Positions 32,431-40,725 of a DNA stretch of 64,000 nucleotides are shown in pieces. Below the pieces are notes generated by a model. That model made no database searches and was not told the DNA's origin. It worked only from the letters and a program-made list of their open reading frames with translations. Within the stretch, counting starts at the first letter, position 1. Every line of letters begins with the position of its first letter. This DNA comes from Rhodospirillaceae bacterium (lineage in GTDB: Bacteria > Pseudomonadota > Alphaproteobacteria > SHVZ01). The stretch lies in the NCBI GenBank assembly GCA_016792585.1, contig JAEULB010000049.1, forward strand, positions 1-64,000. The letters are read 5' to 3'. A program made the translations under genes and the position numbers.

Positions 32431-33996
32431 TCAGCCCTTGGTGATGTTCCAAAACACGATCACGCTCGCGTTCACCACGCCCTGGACGTTGGCGCGCCAG
32501 GCGTAGGGCGCCTGGAACTGGCCGGTCAGCCAGTAAGGAACGAACGTCCAGAGGCGCTTGTGCAGCGCTTCGGCGAGGCGCTTCTGCTCGGCCGGGTCGA
32601 CGGCAGCAAGGAACTGGACCTTCAGCTTCTCCGCCTCCTCGTCGCACGGCCAGCCCGGCCAGTTGCGTCCGCCGCAGGCGGTGTCGGAGGCGAAGTTGAT
32701 CAGCGGATGGAAGACGAGGCCGTTCGAGATCGTGGTCGGCGCGATGTGCCAGCCGCCGGCCTCGGGCGCATCCTTCTTCGACCGCCGAGCAAGCATCGCG
32801 TTCCACTCCATGCCCTGGAGGTCCACGTTGACGCCGATCGAGCGGAGCTGGTCCGCCGCCACCTCGGCCAGCGAGCTGATCGACTGGCTGGAGGTCGGTG
32901 ACAGGATCACGATCTTCTCGCCCTTGTAGCCGGCCTCGGCCAGAAGCTGCTTGGCCTTCGCCTTGTCAGGCGTCCGGTAGGGCTCGCTGCCGGCCTCGGT
33001 GCCGAAAGGCGTCCCGCAGAAGAAGTAGGCGTGGCAGGTCCTCCACCATTTCTCGTCGTTGCCGACGCTGGCGCGAAGGAAGTCCTTCTGGTCGAACAGC
33101 ATCGCCACCGCCTGTCGCGCCTTCTCGTTGTTGAAGGGCGGATGCAGGAAGTTCGGACGGAGCGCGCCGTAGCCGCCCTTGTCGATCGGCCGGATGACGA
33201 TGTCCTTGTTGCGGCTGAGCTGCGGGATGAAGTCGTTCGGCGTGGTGTCCAGCAGATCCACTTCGCCCTGGACCAGCGCGTTCACCGCCGTCGCCGGGTC
33301 GGGGATCACGTGCCATTCGGCGCGGTCGACCTTCACGACCTTGCCGCCGGAGAGCCCGCTCGGCACCTCGCTGCGCGGCACGTAGTCGGTGTTCTTGGCA
33401 TAGACGACGCGGCTGCCGGGCTTCCACTCCGATGCCACGAACTTGAACGGGCCGGATCCCACCATCTCGGTCACGCCCTTGGCCGGATCGGTCGCCGCTT
33501 CCTTCTCGCGCATGATGATCGGGATGGTGCCGGCCGAGGCGCCGAGCGCGAACTCGACCCATCCCGCCGGCTGCTTGAGGGCGATCGCGATGGTGTTGTC
33601 GTCGACGGCTTTGATCTCCGCCGTGAACTCGGCGAGCTTGCGACCGGCGACGTCGCGCACCATCCAGCGCTTGACCGATGCGACAACGTCGGCCGAACGC
33701 ACCGGCGAGCCGTCATGGAACTTGAGGCCGGGCCTCAGCGTCATCGTCAGCGACAGGCCGTCGGACGAACGCTTCGACTCGCCGACCATCTGCGGCCGGA
33801 CGTTCAGATCCTCGTCCCACGCATAGAGCGTGTCGAAGATCATGTTGCCGTGATTGACGGTGATGCGCGCCGTCGTCTGGATCGGATCCAGCGTCGAGAG
33901 ATCCGAATGCGGCACGATGCGCAACGTGGTCTGGGCCAGGGCAGGCATCGCCCCGACGGCAAGCACGGCGGCGAGTAGGCGTGTCTTCCAGGTCAT
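32431..33996 (-). CDS. Dipeptide/oligopeptide-type ABC transporter binding protein (family 5)
   Basis: Periplasmic binding protein of the DppA/OppA class, 521 residues. The signal peptide ends at about ALAQ (residue 22). Family signatures are DGLSLTMTLRPGLKFHDGSP, GSGPFKF and a C-terminal lobe with LLAEAGYKGEKIVI. The ATG at 33996 has an AACGGAGGGA site. No permease or ATPase genes flank it, so it must share them with another system, such as that at 46543-50288. It is followed upstream by two M81-family genes on the same strand, suggesting a common transcription unit. Confidence 0.92.
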   Translation of the reverse strand: MTWKTRLLAAVLAVGAMPALAQTTLRIVPHSDLSTLDPIQTTARITVNHGNMIFDTLYAWDEDLNVRPQMVGESKRSSDGLSLTMTLRPGLKFHDGSPVRSADVVASVKRWMVRDVAGRKLAEFTAEIKAVDDNTIAIALKQPAGWVEFALGASAGTIPIIMREKEAATDPAKGVTEMVGSGPFKFVASEWKPGSRVVYAKNTDYVPRSEVPSGLSGGKVVKVDRAEWHVIPDPATAVNALVQGEVDLLDTTPNDFIPQLSRNKDIVIRPIDKGGYGALRPNFLHPPFNNEKARQAVAMLFDQKDFLRASVGNDEKWWRTCHAYFFCGTPFGTEAGSEPYRTPDKAKAKQLLAEAGYKGEKIVILSPTSSQSISSLAEVAADQLRSIGVNVDLQGMEWNAMLARRSKKDAPEAGGWHIAPTTISNGLVFHPLINFASDTACGGRNWPGWPCDEEAEKLKVQFLAAVDPAEQKRLAEALHKRLWTFVPYWLTGQFQAPYAWRANVQGVVNASVIVFWNITKG

Positions 33997-34007
33997 GGTC
34001 CCTCCGT

Positions 34008-35471
34008 TCAGTTGGGCATGAGTGCTTGAGGCAGATGGCGGAACCTGAAGTTCCGCATGTCGATCGTCGCCGGTCCGGGCGCGTCGCAATCGATCATCGT
34101 CTTCACGTAGGGCAGGATCCCGGCCCGGATATGGTTCTTCGCCTTGACGCAGAGGAGGCGCAGCTTCGAAGGGTCGATCCCGTGCATCAGAAGGAAGCCG
34201 GGATCGTTCGGCGAGACGCAATGCTCGGTCAGGATCACCTTGATCCCGTTGACGTCGAGCAGCGCGGTGCGTCCCAGCGAGACTTCGAGATGCGTCGACA
34301 TCGGCCCGACGTTCTTGAAGCGGCCGTCGGTCAGCATCGTCACCCGCCCCTTGACCGCGACCGGCGGCCCGAACAGGTCCGAGAGCTTGCCGCCGAGCGT
34401 GATGTCGAGAACAGCACCGACACCCGCCTTGTGCGCCTCGGCCACCACCGCCTCGTCGCGGAAGAACGCGAAGGCTGTGGGCACGTCAGGCTCGGCGTCG
34501 ATCAGCGCGCGGAACAGGCCCGGCGTGTCGCCGATGCCGCCGGATCCGGGGTTGTCCGAGTTCTCGAGCACGACCGCGCATCCGGGCGGCGAGGCCAGCG
34601 CCTTCCGGATTGCCTCGTCCGGCGTCGGCAGCTCCATCTGGAATTTCGGCGCGAGGCGCAGCATCTCGTCGGCGACCTCGCGAGCCACCTTCTGGGCCAG
34701 CGCCTCGTCGCCGTCGGCATGGACCATGATCGAACCGCCCGCGTAGGGCGTGTCCGCATAGGGGAAACCGCCGAAGACGGTCACGTCCAGAACGCCGTAC
34801 TTCTTCTCCGCCGCCTGGGCGATCGCTTCCATCTCGGCCATCGGCCCGTCGCCGGTGGTCCGCATGTTGACGCTCGGGAACAGCGCCTCGACCCGGGCGA
34901 GCGCGCCCACAGGACGGATCTTGCCGTCGACGGCCCGAGTCAAAAGACGAAGCGTCTTCTCGGTCGTCTCGTACATGTCGACATGCGGGTGCGTCTTGTA
35001 GCCGACCGCGACCGTCGCCGCCTTGATCTGCTTCTCGCCAAGATTGCCGTGAAGGTCGTAGCTGATGCCGAGCGGCGTCCTGCCGATCACCTTGCGCACG
35101 CGCTCGATGATCTCCTCGTCGGCCATGGGATTGCTCGCGCGCAGCATCGCGCCATGCAGGCAGAGATAGACCGCGTCCCATTGCTGGCCGCGGAGACCAT
35201 CGAGGATCTCGCCCAGGATCTTCTCGTAGACAGCGTCCGCGACGGGCCCCGCCGGGTTGGCCGAGGCGCAGGTGAGGAACGTCGCCTGCCAGTCCGGATG
35301 CGCGGCCGTGAAGTCGAGCACCGCTCCCATCGAGGTGCGCGTGCCGGCATAGCGTTGCGGCGCCTCGTTGCCGAGATGCCAGCCATAGGCGCGGAAGTCG
35401 GCCTCGGTGGTCTCGCCGGGCGTGAAGGAGTTGCTCTCGTGCGCGAACTTGGCGACGGCAAGGCGCTTCAT
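34008..35471 (-). CDS. M81-family (MlrC-like) metallohydrolase
   Basis: Member of the M81 peptidase family, named after MlrC, which degrades linearised microcystin. The 487-residue protein has the conserved KFAHESNSFTPG, LCLHGAM, YDLHGN, HPHVDMYETTEK and DNPGSGGIGDTPGL motifs, with plausible zinc-binding histidines. Members are widespread in soil bacteria lacking microcystin contact, so the natural substrate is probably another peptide, amide or amino acid derivative. The stop lies 11 bp before the binding-protein start, and the start follows the second M81 gene by 1 bp; they likely form one transcription unit. Confidence 0.9.
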   Translation of the reverse strand: MKRLAVAKFAHESNSFTPGETTEADFRAYGWHLGNEAPQRYAGTRTSMGAVLDFTAAHPDWQATFLTCASANPAGPVADAVYEKILGEILDGLRGQQWDAVYLCLHGAMLRASNPMADEEIIERVRKVIGRTPLGISYDLHGNLGEKQIKAATVAVGYKTHPHVDMYETTEKTLRLLTRAVDGKIRPVGALARVEALFPSVNMRTTGDGPMAEMEAIAQAAEKKYGVLDVTVFGGFPYADTPYAGGSIMVHADGDEALAQKVAREVADEMLRLAPKFQMELPTPDEAIRKALASPPGCAVVLENSDNPGSGGIGDTPGLFRALIDAEPDVPTAFAFFRDEAVVAEAHKAGVGAVLDITLGGKLSDLFGPPVAVKGRVTMLTDGRFKNVGPMSTHLEVSLGRTALLDVNGIKVILTEHCVSPNDPGFLLMHGIDPSKLRLLCVKAKNHIRAGILPYVKTMIDCDAPGPATIDMRNFRFRHLPQALMPN

Positions 35472-35472
35472 C

Positions 35473-36951
35473 TCAAGGTCTTCCGCGGTCGACGAAGGGA
35501 TAGACGCGATCGGTCGGCACGTGGCGATAAGGCAGGGTCGTCAGGTCCGCCGGCCCCCAGTCCGGCGTGTCGACGATCAGGATGTCCTCGGCGAGCGGCT
35601 GGTAGACCGCGCGGAAGTGCGTCTTCGAGCGCAGCACGATGATCGGGAAGTCCTCGGCCTTGAGCCCGAACTGAGTGAAGCAGTCGGTGTCGATCGCGGT
35701 GATCGGCCTGGTGGTGATGCTGACCAGGATGCCGTTCGCGTCGATCAGCGCGGTCGGCCCCAGACGCTGCTCCGCGCCGCGGCCGACTGGGCCGGTGGTG
35801 CGATAGGTCAGGTCGCCGGCGAAGAGCACCTTGCCGTTGAGCCGCGCCGGTCCTCCGGCGCGGTCCGACGAGAAGCCGCCGGCATCGATCGACACCGTCG
35901 CCCCCTTACCGGCCGCGACGGCCTCGGCCGCCGCCTTCGGATCCCAGAGGAACGGCACCGCCGCCTTCGGCGCGCCCCGGCGGATCAGCTCCTTCAGGAT
36001 GTGCGTGGAGTCGTTCAGACGGTCGGCATGCTCCAGCAGCAAGATTGGCTTCCGCGCCGAGTTCGAGCGGCGCAGCGCCTCGTCGACGCCCTGCTTCAAT
36101 CCCATCACCAGGTTGCGCTTGTAGAGCTGATGGCGCTCGTAGTTGATCTTGAGGGACAGGTCGTCGGCCGCCTGCTGCGCCGTCGCCTTGTCGTCGGCGA
36201 CCGCGACCACCGAGAAGCCGGTGTTGGGCGCATCCGCATAGGAGAACCCGGCAAAGATCGTGACGTCGTGCAGGCCGGGCACCGTCGACGGCATCGCGAT
36301 CGACTCCCGCACCAGCCCGGCCAGCGGCTCCAGGTTGGTCGCGCTGAAGATGCTGGGCACCATCACCTCGGGTCGCGCGATTGCGGTCACCGGCTTCTTG
36401 CCGGTCTTGAGCCAGCGAACCAGGCAGCGTGCGGCGCGGGCACCGGTCTCGCCCATGTCGGTGTGCGGCGAGTAGTGGTAGCCGAACAGTGCATCGGCGT
36501 GGCGCAGGATCTCCTCGTCCAGGTTGCCGTGATAGTCGAGGCCGACGACGATGGGCATGTCGGGTCCGACGACTTTCCGCACCTCGCGGACGATGTCGGC
36601 GTCGGGGTCGGTGCGGGTCACCGTGGTCATCGCGCCGTGCAGCGACAGCAGCACGCCGTCGATCCTGTCCTTGATCGCGGCGATGCCGTCGCAGATCCGC
36701 GTGCAGTAGTGATCGAAGGCCTCGTCGGTCGCGGATGCCGCCGCGCCGGCACCGGCCGAGACGATGCCGGTCATCCCGATCCCTTCCGCCTCGCAGACCT
36801 CGACGAAGCCGCCGATGATCCGGTTGGTGCCGCGGTGGCCGTCGATCACCGCCTGGCCGGACAGCTCCTCGCGCTGGAAGTCGGCGAGCGTCGTGGGATC
36901 CGGCAGGAAGCTGACGGATTCCAGCATCAGGCCGGCGATGGCAACGTGCAT
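35473..36951 (-). CDS. M81-family (MlrC-like) protein, divergent N-terminal metal motif
   Basis: A 492-residue paralogue of the 34008 product. Most family motifs remain (LLSLHGAM, LDYHGN, YSPHTDMGETG, EHADRLNDSTH), but the N-terminal HESNSF motif reads LESVSF, so the first histidine is Leu and the Asn is Val. Two neighbouring family members in this window keep FAHES and FAHEG. The protein may use an altered metal site or have lost hydrolytic activity. It begins the transcription unit M81-M81-binding protein. Confidence 0.88.
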   Translation of the reverse strand: MHVAIAGLMLESVSFLPDPTTLADFQREELSGQAVIDGHRGTNRIIGGFVEVCEAEGIGMTGIVSAGAGAAASATDEAFDHYCTRICDGIAAIKDRIDGVLLSLHGAMTTVTRTDPDADIVREVRKVVGPDMPIVVGLDYHGNLDEEILRHADALFGYHYSPHTDMGETGARAARCLVRWLKTGKKPVTAIARPEVMVPSIFSATNLEPLAGLVRESIAMPSTVPGLHDVTIFAGFSYADAPNTGFSVVAVADDKATAQQAADDLSLKINYERHQLYKRNLVMGLKQGVDEALRRSNSARKPILLLEHADRLNDSTHILKELIRRGAPKAAVPFLWDPKAAAEAVAAGKGATVSIDAGGFSSDRAGGPARLNGKVLFAGDLTYRTTGPVGRGAEQRLGPTALIDANGILVSITTRPITAIDTDCFTQFGLKAEDFPIIVLRSKTHFRAVYQPLAEDILIVDTPDWGPADLTTLPYRHVPTDRVYPFVDRGRP

Positions 36952-37103
36952 GACCTCTCCCGGAGCTGGTCAAAAGCCTAGGCAGAGCCCCAGGTTGTGG
37001 GCAAGGACAAGCGGCGCTCCGCGGTACCGGTTTTGCGCTCGGACTCGGACGGCCGGCGGCGCTAGGATGCCCTTCCTCCCGCCTGCCTGAAAATGAGGCC
37101 GCC

Positions 37104-38729
37104 ATGCTTCCCGATCCCCGCAGCCACCGCCCCCTGATCATGGGGCGCCGCGGCGCCGTCGCGACCAATCATCCGCTGGCGACCCAGGCCGGCTTCGACG
37201 TGCTGCGATCCGGCGGCAATGCGGTCGACGCGACGGTCGCGATCTCCTTCGCACTCGGCGTAGTCGAGCCGATGATGTCGGGCATCGGCGGCGACGGCTT
37301 CTACCAGATCGCGCTCGCGGGTTCCGGCGAAGGCATCTGCTACAACGGCACCGGCGCCGCGCCCGAGCAGGCGACCGTGGAACGGTACCGCAAGGAAGGC
37401 GGCATCCCGGTCTCGGGCCCTCTCTCGACCTCGATCCCCGGCACCGTCGCCGGCATCGCCGCCATGCACAAGGCGCATGGCAAGCTCCCGTGGTCGAAGC
37501 TGTTCGACACCGCGATCGACTATGCCCGGAACGGCTTCGCCGCGACCCACGGCTATTCGCATTTCGCCGGCGAGGCCAAGGGCATCCTCGGCGTCGACCC
37601 GCGCAGCCGGAAGGTCTTCCTCGATGCGAAGACCGGCGGCGGCCCGGAGGTCGGCAGCCTGATCGTCCAGGAAGACCTCGCCCGCACGCTGGAGGAGATC
37701 GCCGCCGACGGTGCCGAAGGCTTCTATCGCGGCAAGCTCGCCAGGCGCCTCGCCGCGGCGTGCCAGGCCCAGGGCGTGCTGCTGACCGAGCGCGATCTCG
37801 CCGGCTGCCAGGCCGAGCGCGTCGCCCCGATCTCGATCAGATATCGCGGATACGAGGTGCGCCAGACGCCGCCGAACTCGACCGGCTTCGTCATGCTGCA
37901 GGAGCTCAAGATCGCCGAGCGCTTCGACCTCAAGAGCCTGAAGCCGGGATCGGCCGAGCTGATCCACATCCTGCTCGAATGCCGCAAGCGCGCCTTCCTG
38001 GATCGCGAGCGCTACGGCACCGACCCGCGCCACGGCACCGTGCCGCTGGATAAGCTCCTGTCGGACGCCTATGCCGACGAGTGTGCGGCGGCGATCGATC
38101 GCAACCGCGCGGCACCGCACGTGCCGTTCTCCGCCGCGGCCGGCGGCGACACCACCTACTACTGCGTGGTCGATGCCGAGGGGAACACGGTCTCGGCGAT
38201 CCAGTCGATCAACTCCTCCTTCGGCTCCGGCGTGACGGCCGGCGACACCGGCATCCTTCTCAACAACCGCATGGCCTACTGGCACCTGGAGGACGGGCAC
38301 GCCAACCAGCTGAAGCCCGGCAAGCGGGTACGCCACACGATGAACGCGCCGCTGGTGATGAAGGACGGCAAGCCGTGGCTCACCTTCGGCACGCCCGGCG
38401 CCGACAACCAGGTGCAGGTGAACTTCCAGGTTCTGGTCGCGATGATCGAGCACGGCTACGACCCGCAGCAGGCGCTCGAGATGCCGCGCTGGACCTGCAT
38501 GCAGCCGGGCCAGGCCGCCAACTACCCGCACACCGGCGAGGACGCGGTCACGCTCGAAGGCCGCTTCAAGAAGGAGACAGTCGAGGCGCTCCGCCAGAAG
38601 GGCCACAACGTCAAGGTCGTCGGCGACCTAGAAGGCCCGTGCAGCGTGGAAGCGATCCGCATCCTCGAGAACGGCGTCCGCATGGCCGGTTCCGACCCGC
38701 GCCGTGACGGCTGGGCCCTGGCGTACTGA
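37104..38729 (+). CDS. Gamma-glutamyltransferase/acylase-family Ntn hydrolase
   Basis: Self-cleaving N-terminal nucleophile hydrolase that transfers or hydrolyses gamma-glutamyl (or related acyl) groups. The 541-residue protein has the N-terminal GAVATNHPLATQAGFDVLRSG region, VVEPMMSGIGGDGF, and the autoprocessing site GGDTTYYCVVDAEGN with candidate nucleophile Thr350. Classical GGTs read TTH at this place; here TTY. GILLNN and MAYW follow as in GGTs. There is no signal peptide, so it may be cytoplasmic. It is divergent from the M81 genes and 10 bp upstream of ppa. Confidence 0.92.
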   Translation: MLPDPRSHRPLIMGRRGAVATNHPLATQAGFDVLRSGGNAVDATVAISFALGVVEPMMSGIGGDGFYQIALAGSGEGICYNGTGAAPEQATVERYRKEGGIPVSGPLSTSIPGTVAGIAAMHKAHGKLPWSKLFDTAIDYARNGFAATHGYSHFAGEAKGILGVDPRSRKVFLDAKTGGGPEVGSLIVQEDLARTLEEIAADGAEGFYRGKLARRLAAACQAQGVLLTERDLAGCQAERVAPISIRYRGYEVRQTPPNSTGFVMLQELKIAERFDLKSLKPGSAELIHILLECRKRAFLDRERYGTDPRHGTVPLDKLLSDAYADECAAAIDRNRAAPHVPFSAAAGGDTTYYCVVDAEGNTVSAIQSINSSFGSGVTAGDTGILLNNRMAYWHLEDGHANQLKPGKRVRHTMNAPLVMKDGKPWLTFGTPGADNQVQVNFQVLVAMIEHGYDPQQALEMPRWTCMQPGQAANYPHTGEDAVTLEGRFKKETVEALRQKGHNVKVVGDLEGPCSVEAIRILENGVRMAGSDPRRDGWALAY

Positions 38730-38739
38730 CGCCTTCCGG

Positions 38740-39273
38740 ATGGATATCTCGAAGATCCCGACGGGCGCCAATCCGCCGAAGGACATCAACGTGCTGATCG
38801 AGATTCCGCTCGGCGGGGTCCCCGTCAAGTACGAGTTCGACAAGGCCTCGGGCGCGCTGTTCGTCGATCGCTTCCTGCACACGGCGATGTTCTATCCGGG
38901 GAACTACGGCTTCATCCCGCATACACTGTCGGGTGACGGAGATCCGTGCGACGTCATCGTCGTCGGCCAGGTTCCGGTGGTTCCCGGCGCGATCATCCGC
39001 TGTCGCCCCGTCGGCGCGCTGGTGATGGAAGACAATGCCGGCATGGACGAAAAGATCCTTGCCGTGCCGGTCGATGCGCTGCATCCGTTCTATGCCGGAA
39101 TCCGGAGCTACAAGGACCTTCCCTCGATCCTCAGCGAGCAGATCTCTCACTTCTTCGAGCACTACAAGGATCTCGAGAAGGGGAAATGGGCGAAGCTCGT
39201 CAAATGGGTCGACGTCGACGAGGCTGAGCAGCTGGTCGTCGACGCGATCGCCCGCGCCGCGAAGAAAGGTTGA
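38740..39273 (+). CDS. ppa: Inorganic pyrophosphatase (family I)
   Basis: Hydrolyses pyrophosphate to phosphate, pulling biosynthetic reactions forward. The 177-residue protein starts MDISKIPTGANPPKDINV and has the family I motifs KYEFDKASGALFVDRFL, YPGNYGFIPHT and the metal-binding signature DGDPCDVIVV. The ATG at 38740 is chosen on the conserved N-terminus; an in-frame ATG at 38704 would overlap the upstream gene. It is an unusual place for this housekeeping gene, co-directional with a gamma-glutamyltransferase and a LysE exporter. Confidence 0.97.
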   Translation: MDISKIPTGANPPKDINVLIEIPLGGVPVKYEFDKASGALFVDRFLHTAMFYPGNYGFIPHTLSGDGDPCDVIVVGQVPVVPGAIIRCRPVGALVMEDNAGMDEKILAVPVDALHPFYAGIRSYKDLPSILSEQISHFFEHYKDLEKGKWAKLVKWVDVDEAEQLVVDAIARAAKKG

Positions 39274-39277
39274 TCGC

Positions 39278-39892
39278 ATGGGCATCGACTCTCTCGTCGC
39301 CTTCGCCGCGGTCCTTTTCGTCGCCTGCGCCTCGCCGGGACCGACGATCGCCGCACTGGTCGCGCGCGTGCTCGGCCGCGGCGCCGCCGGCGCGCCGAGC
39401 TTCGGCCTAGGCCTGCTGATCAGCGACATCCTGTGGCTGACCGGCGCCGTACTCGGCCTCGCCGTGCTGGCGGAGACCTTCCACCTGCTGTTCCTGGCCA
39501 TCAAATATCTCGGCGCCGGATACCTGCTCTATCTCGGCTGGAAGATGTGGACGGCGCCGGCCGTGCAGCTGACCGACGTCCCGGCGGTCAAAGGCGAAGG
39601 CGTGCGCCTATTCCTTGGCGGCATCGCCGTCGGCTCCGGAAATCCGAAGACGATGCTGTTCTATCTCGCTCTCCTGCCGACGATCCTCCCGCTGGAGGCG
39701 ATCACGGTCGCCGACTACGCACTGCTGGTCGCAACGCAGATCGTCGTCTACGGCGCGATCCTGGTGGGCTATGTCGTGCTCGCCGCGCGCGCACGGCGCG
39801 CCTTCGCCAGCCCGCGGGCGATGAAGGTCGTCAACCGCGTCACCGGCGGCGTCATGGCCGGTGCCGCCGTCGCGGTGGCCGCGCGTTCCTAA
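39278..39892 (+). CDS. LysE/RhtB-family amino acid exporter
   Basis: Inner-membrane exporter of about six helices, 204 residues. The family motif ASPGPTIAALVARVLGRG is at the N-terminus, with YLGAGYLLYLGWKMW and GGIAVGSGNPKTMLFYLALLP later. It starts 4 bp after ppa. LysE-type pumps export lysine, homoserine, threonine or related compounds; the substrate here is not predictable. The position beside hydrolases that release amino acids makes export of surplus amino acids plausible. Confidence 0.92.
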   Translation: MGIDSLVAFAAVLFVACASPGPTIAALVARVLGRGAAGAPSFGLGLLISDILWLTGAVLGLAVLAETFHLLFLAIKYLGAGYLLYLGWKMWTAPAVQLTDVPAVKGEGVRLFLGGIAVGSGNPKTMLFYLALLPTILPLEAITVADYALLVATQIVVYGAILVGYVVLAARARRAFASPRAMKVVNRVTGGVMAGAAVAVAARS

Positions 39893-39900
39893 GGGCAACG

Positions 39901-40725
39901 ATGGCTCGCTTTCTCGTCGTCGCCAGCGTCAACGCCGACCGCATCTGGACGCTTGCCGAGAAGCTGCGTCCAGGCGGTCGTCACGCCTATTCCAGCATCG
40001 GTGTCCGCATCGGCGGCGCCGGCTGGTACTCGGCCAATGCGCTCAGGTCAGCCGGGCACGAGGTCGCGCTCGCGAGCGCGATCGGCGAGGATGCGATCGG
40101 GACGGCGATCCTCGAACGGCTGAACAAGCTCGGCATCGACACGGGAGCCGTCCGTCGCACGGCGAGGACGAACACCTACGACATCCTGGCCGATCCGGAC
40201 GGCGAGAGGACCCTGATCTTCGACGGCAGCCAGGCGAACCGGCCCCTGCCGATCCTGCCCGAGGGCGCGGACTTCGACGGCGCCTACGTCAACGCCTGGT
40301 CGGCAATCTCGGCGATGTCGTGCGTCAGGAAGGGGGCCCCGGTCCTGGTCCAGCTTCCGCTTCGCGACCGTGTCGGCCGCTATCCGGGAACCCATGTCGT
40401 CGTCTCGCGCTCCGACACCTCGGACGCGCCCCGCGCGATCTGGGCACGCGCCGAGCAGGCGACCGGTGGACACCTCGGCGGGCTGGTGCTGACCGACGGC
40501 CCCTCGCCGCTTCTGGTCGTCACGCCGAAGGGAGAGAGGACGGTGCCATCGGGGCCGGCCGCGCCGCCGGGCCAGGTCACGGTCGGCGCCGGCGACACCT
40601 TCGCCGGCCATCTCGTCGCGCGGCTGGCGAGCGGCGCCACGTTGGAAGCGGCAGCCGCCGAGGCCTCCGGCGCCGCGTCGCGCTGGCTGGGATCGCGCCC
40701 CGCGCCGGCGACGATCGAGACCTGA
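39901..40725 (+). CDS. PfkB-family carbohydrate/nucleoside kinase
   Basis: Ribokinase-like sugar kinase of 274 residues. Visible signatures are the N-terminal MARFLVVASVNADRIW, substrate region RIGGAGWYSANALRSAGHEV, and the C-terminal anion-hole/catalytic motif TVGAGDTFAGHLVARLASG with the base Asp. It starts 8 bp after the LysE gene and its stop abuts the convergent amidase stop with no gap. The substrate sugar is unknown. Confidence 0.9.
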   Translation: MARFLVVASVNADRIWTLAEKLRPGGRHAYSSIGVRIGGAGWYSANALRSAGHEVALASAIGEDAIGTAILERLNKLGIDTGAVRRTARTNTYDILADPDGERTLIFDGSQANRPLPILPEGADFDGAYVNAWSAISAMSCVRKGAPVLVQLPLRDRVGRYPGTHVVVSRSDTSDAPRAIWARAEQATGGHLGGLVLTDGPSPLLVVTPKGERTVPSGPAAPPGQVTVGAGDTFAGHLVARLASGATLEAAAAEASGAASRWLGSRPAPATIET

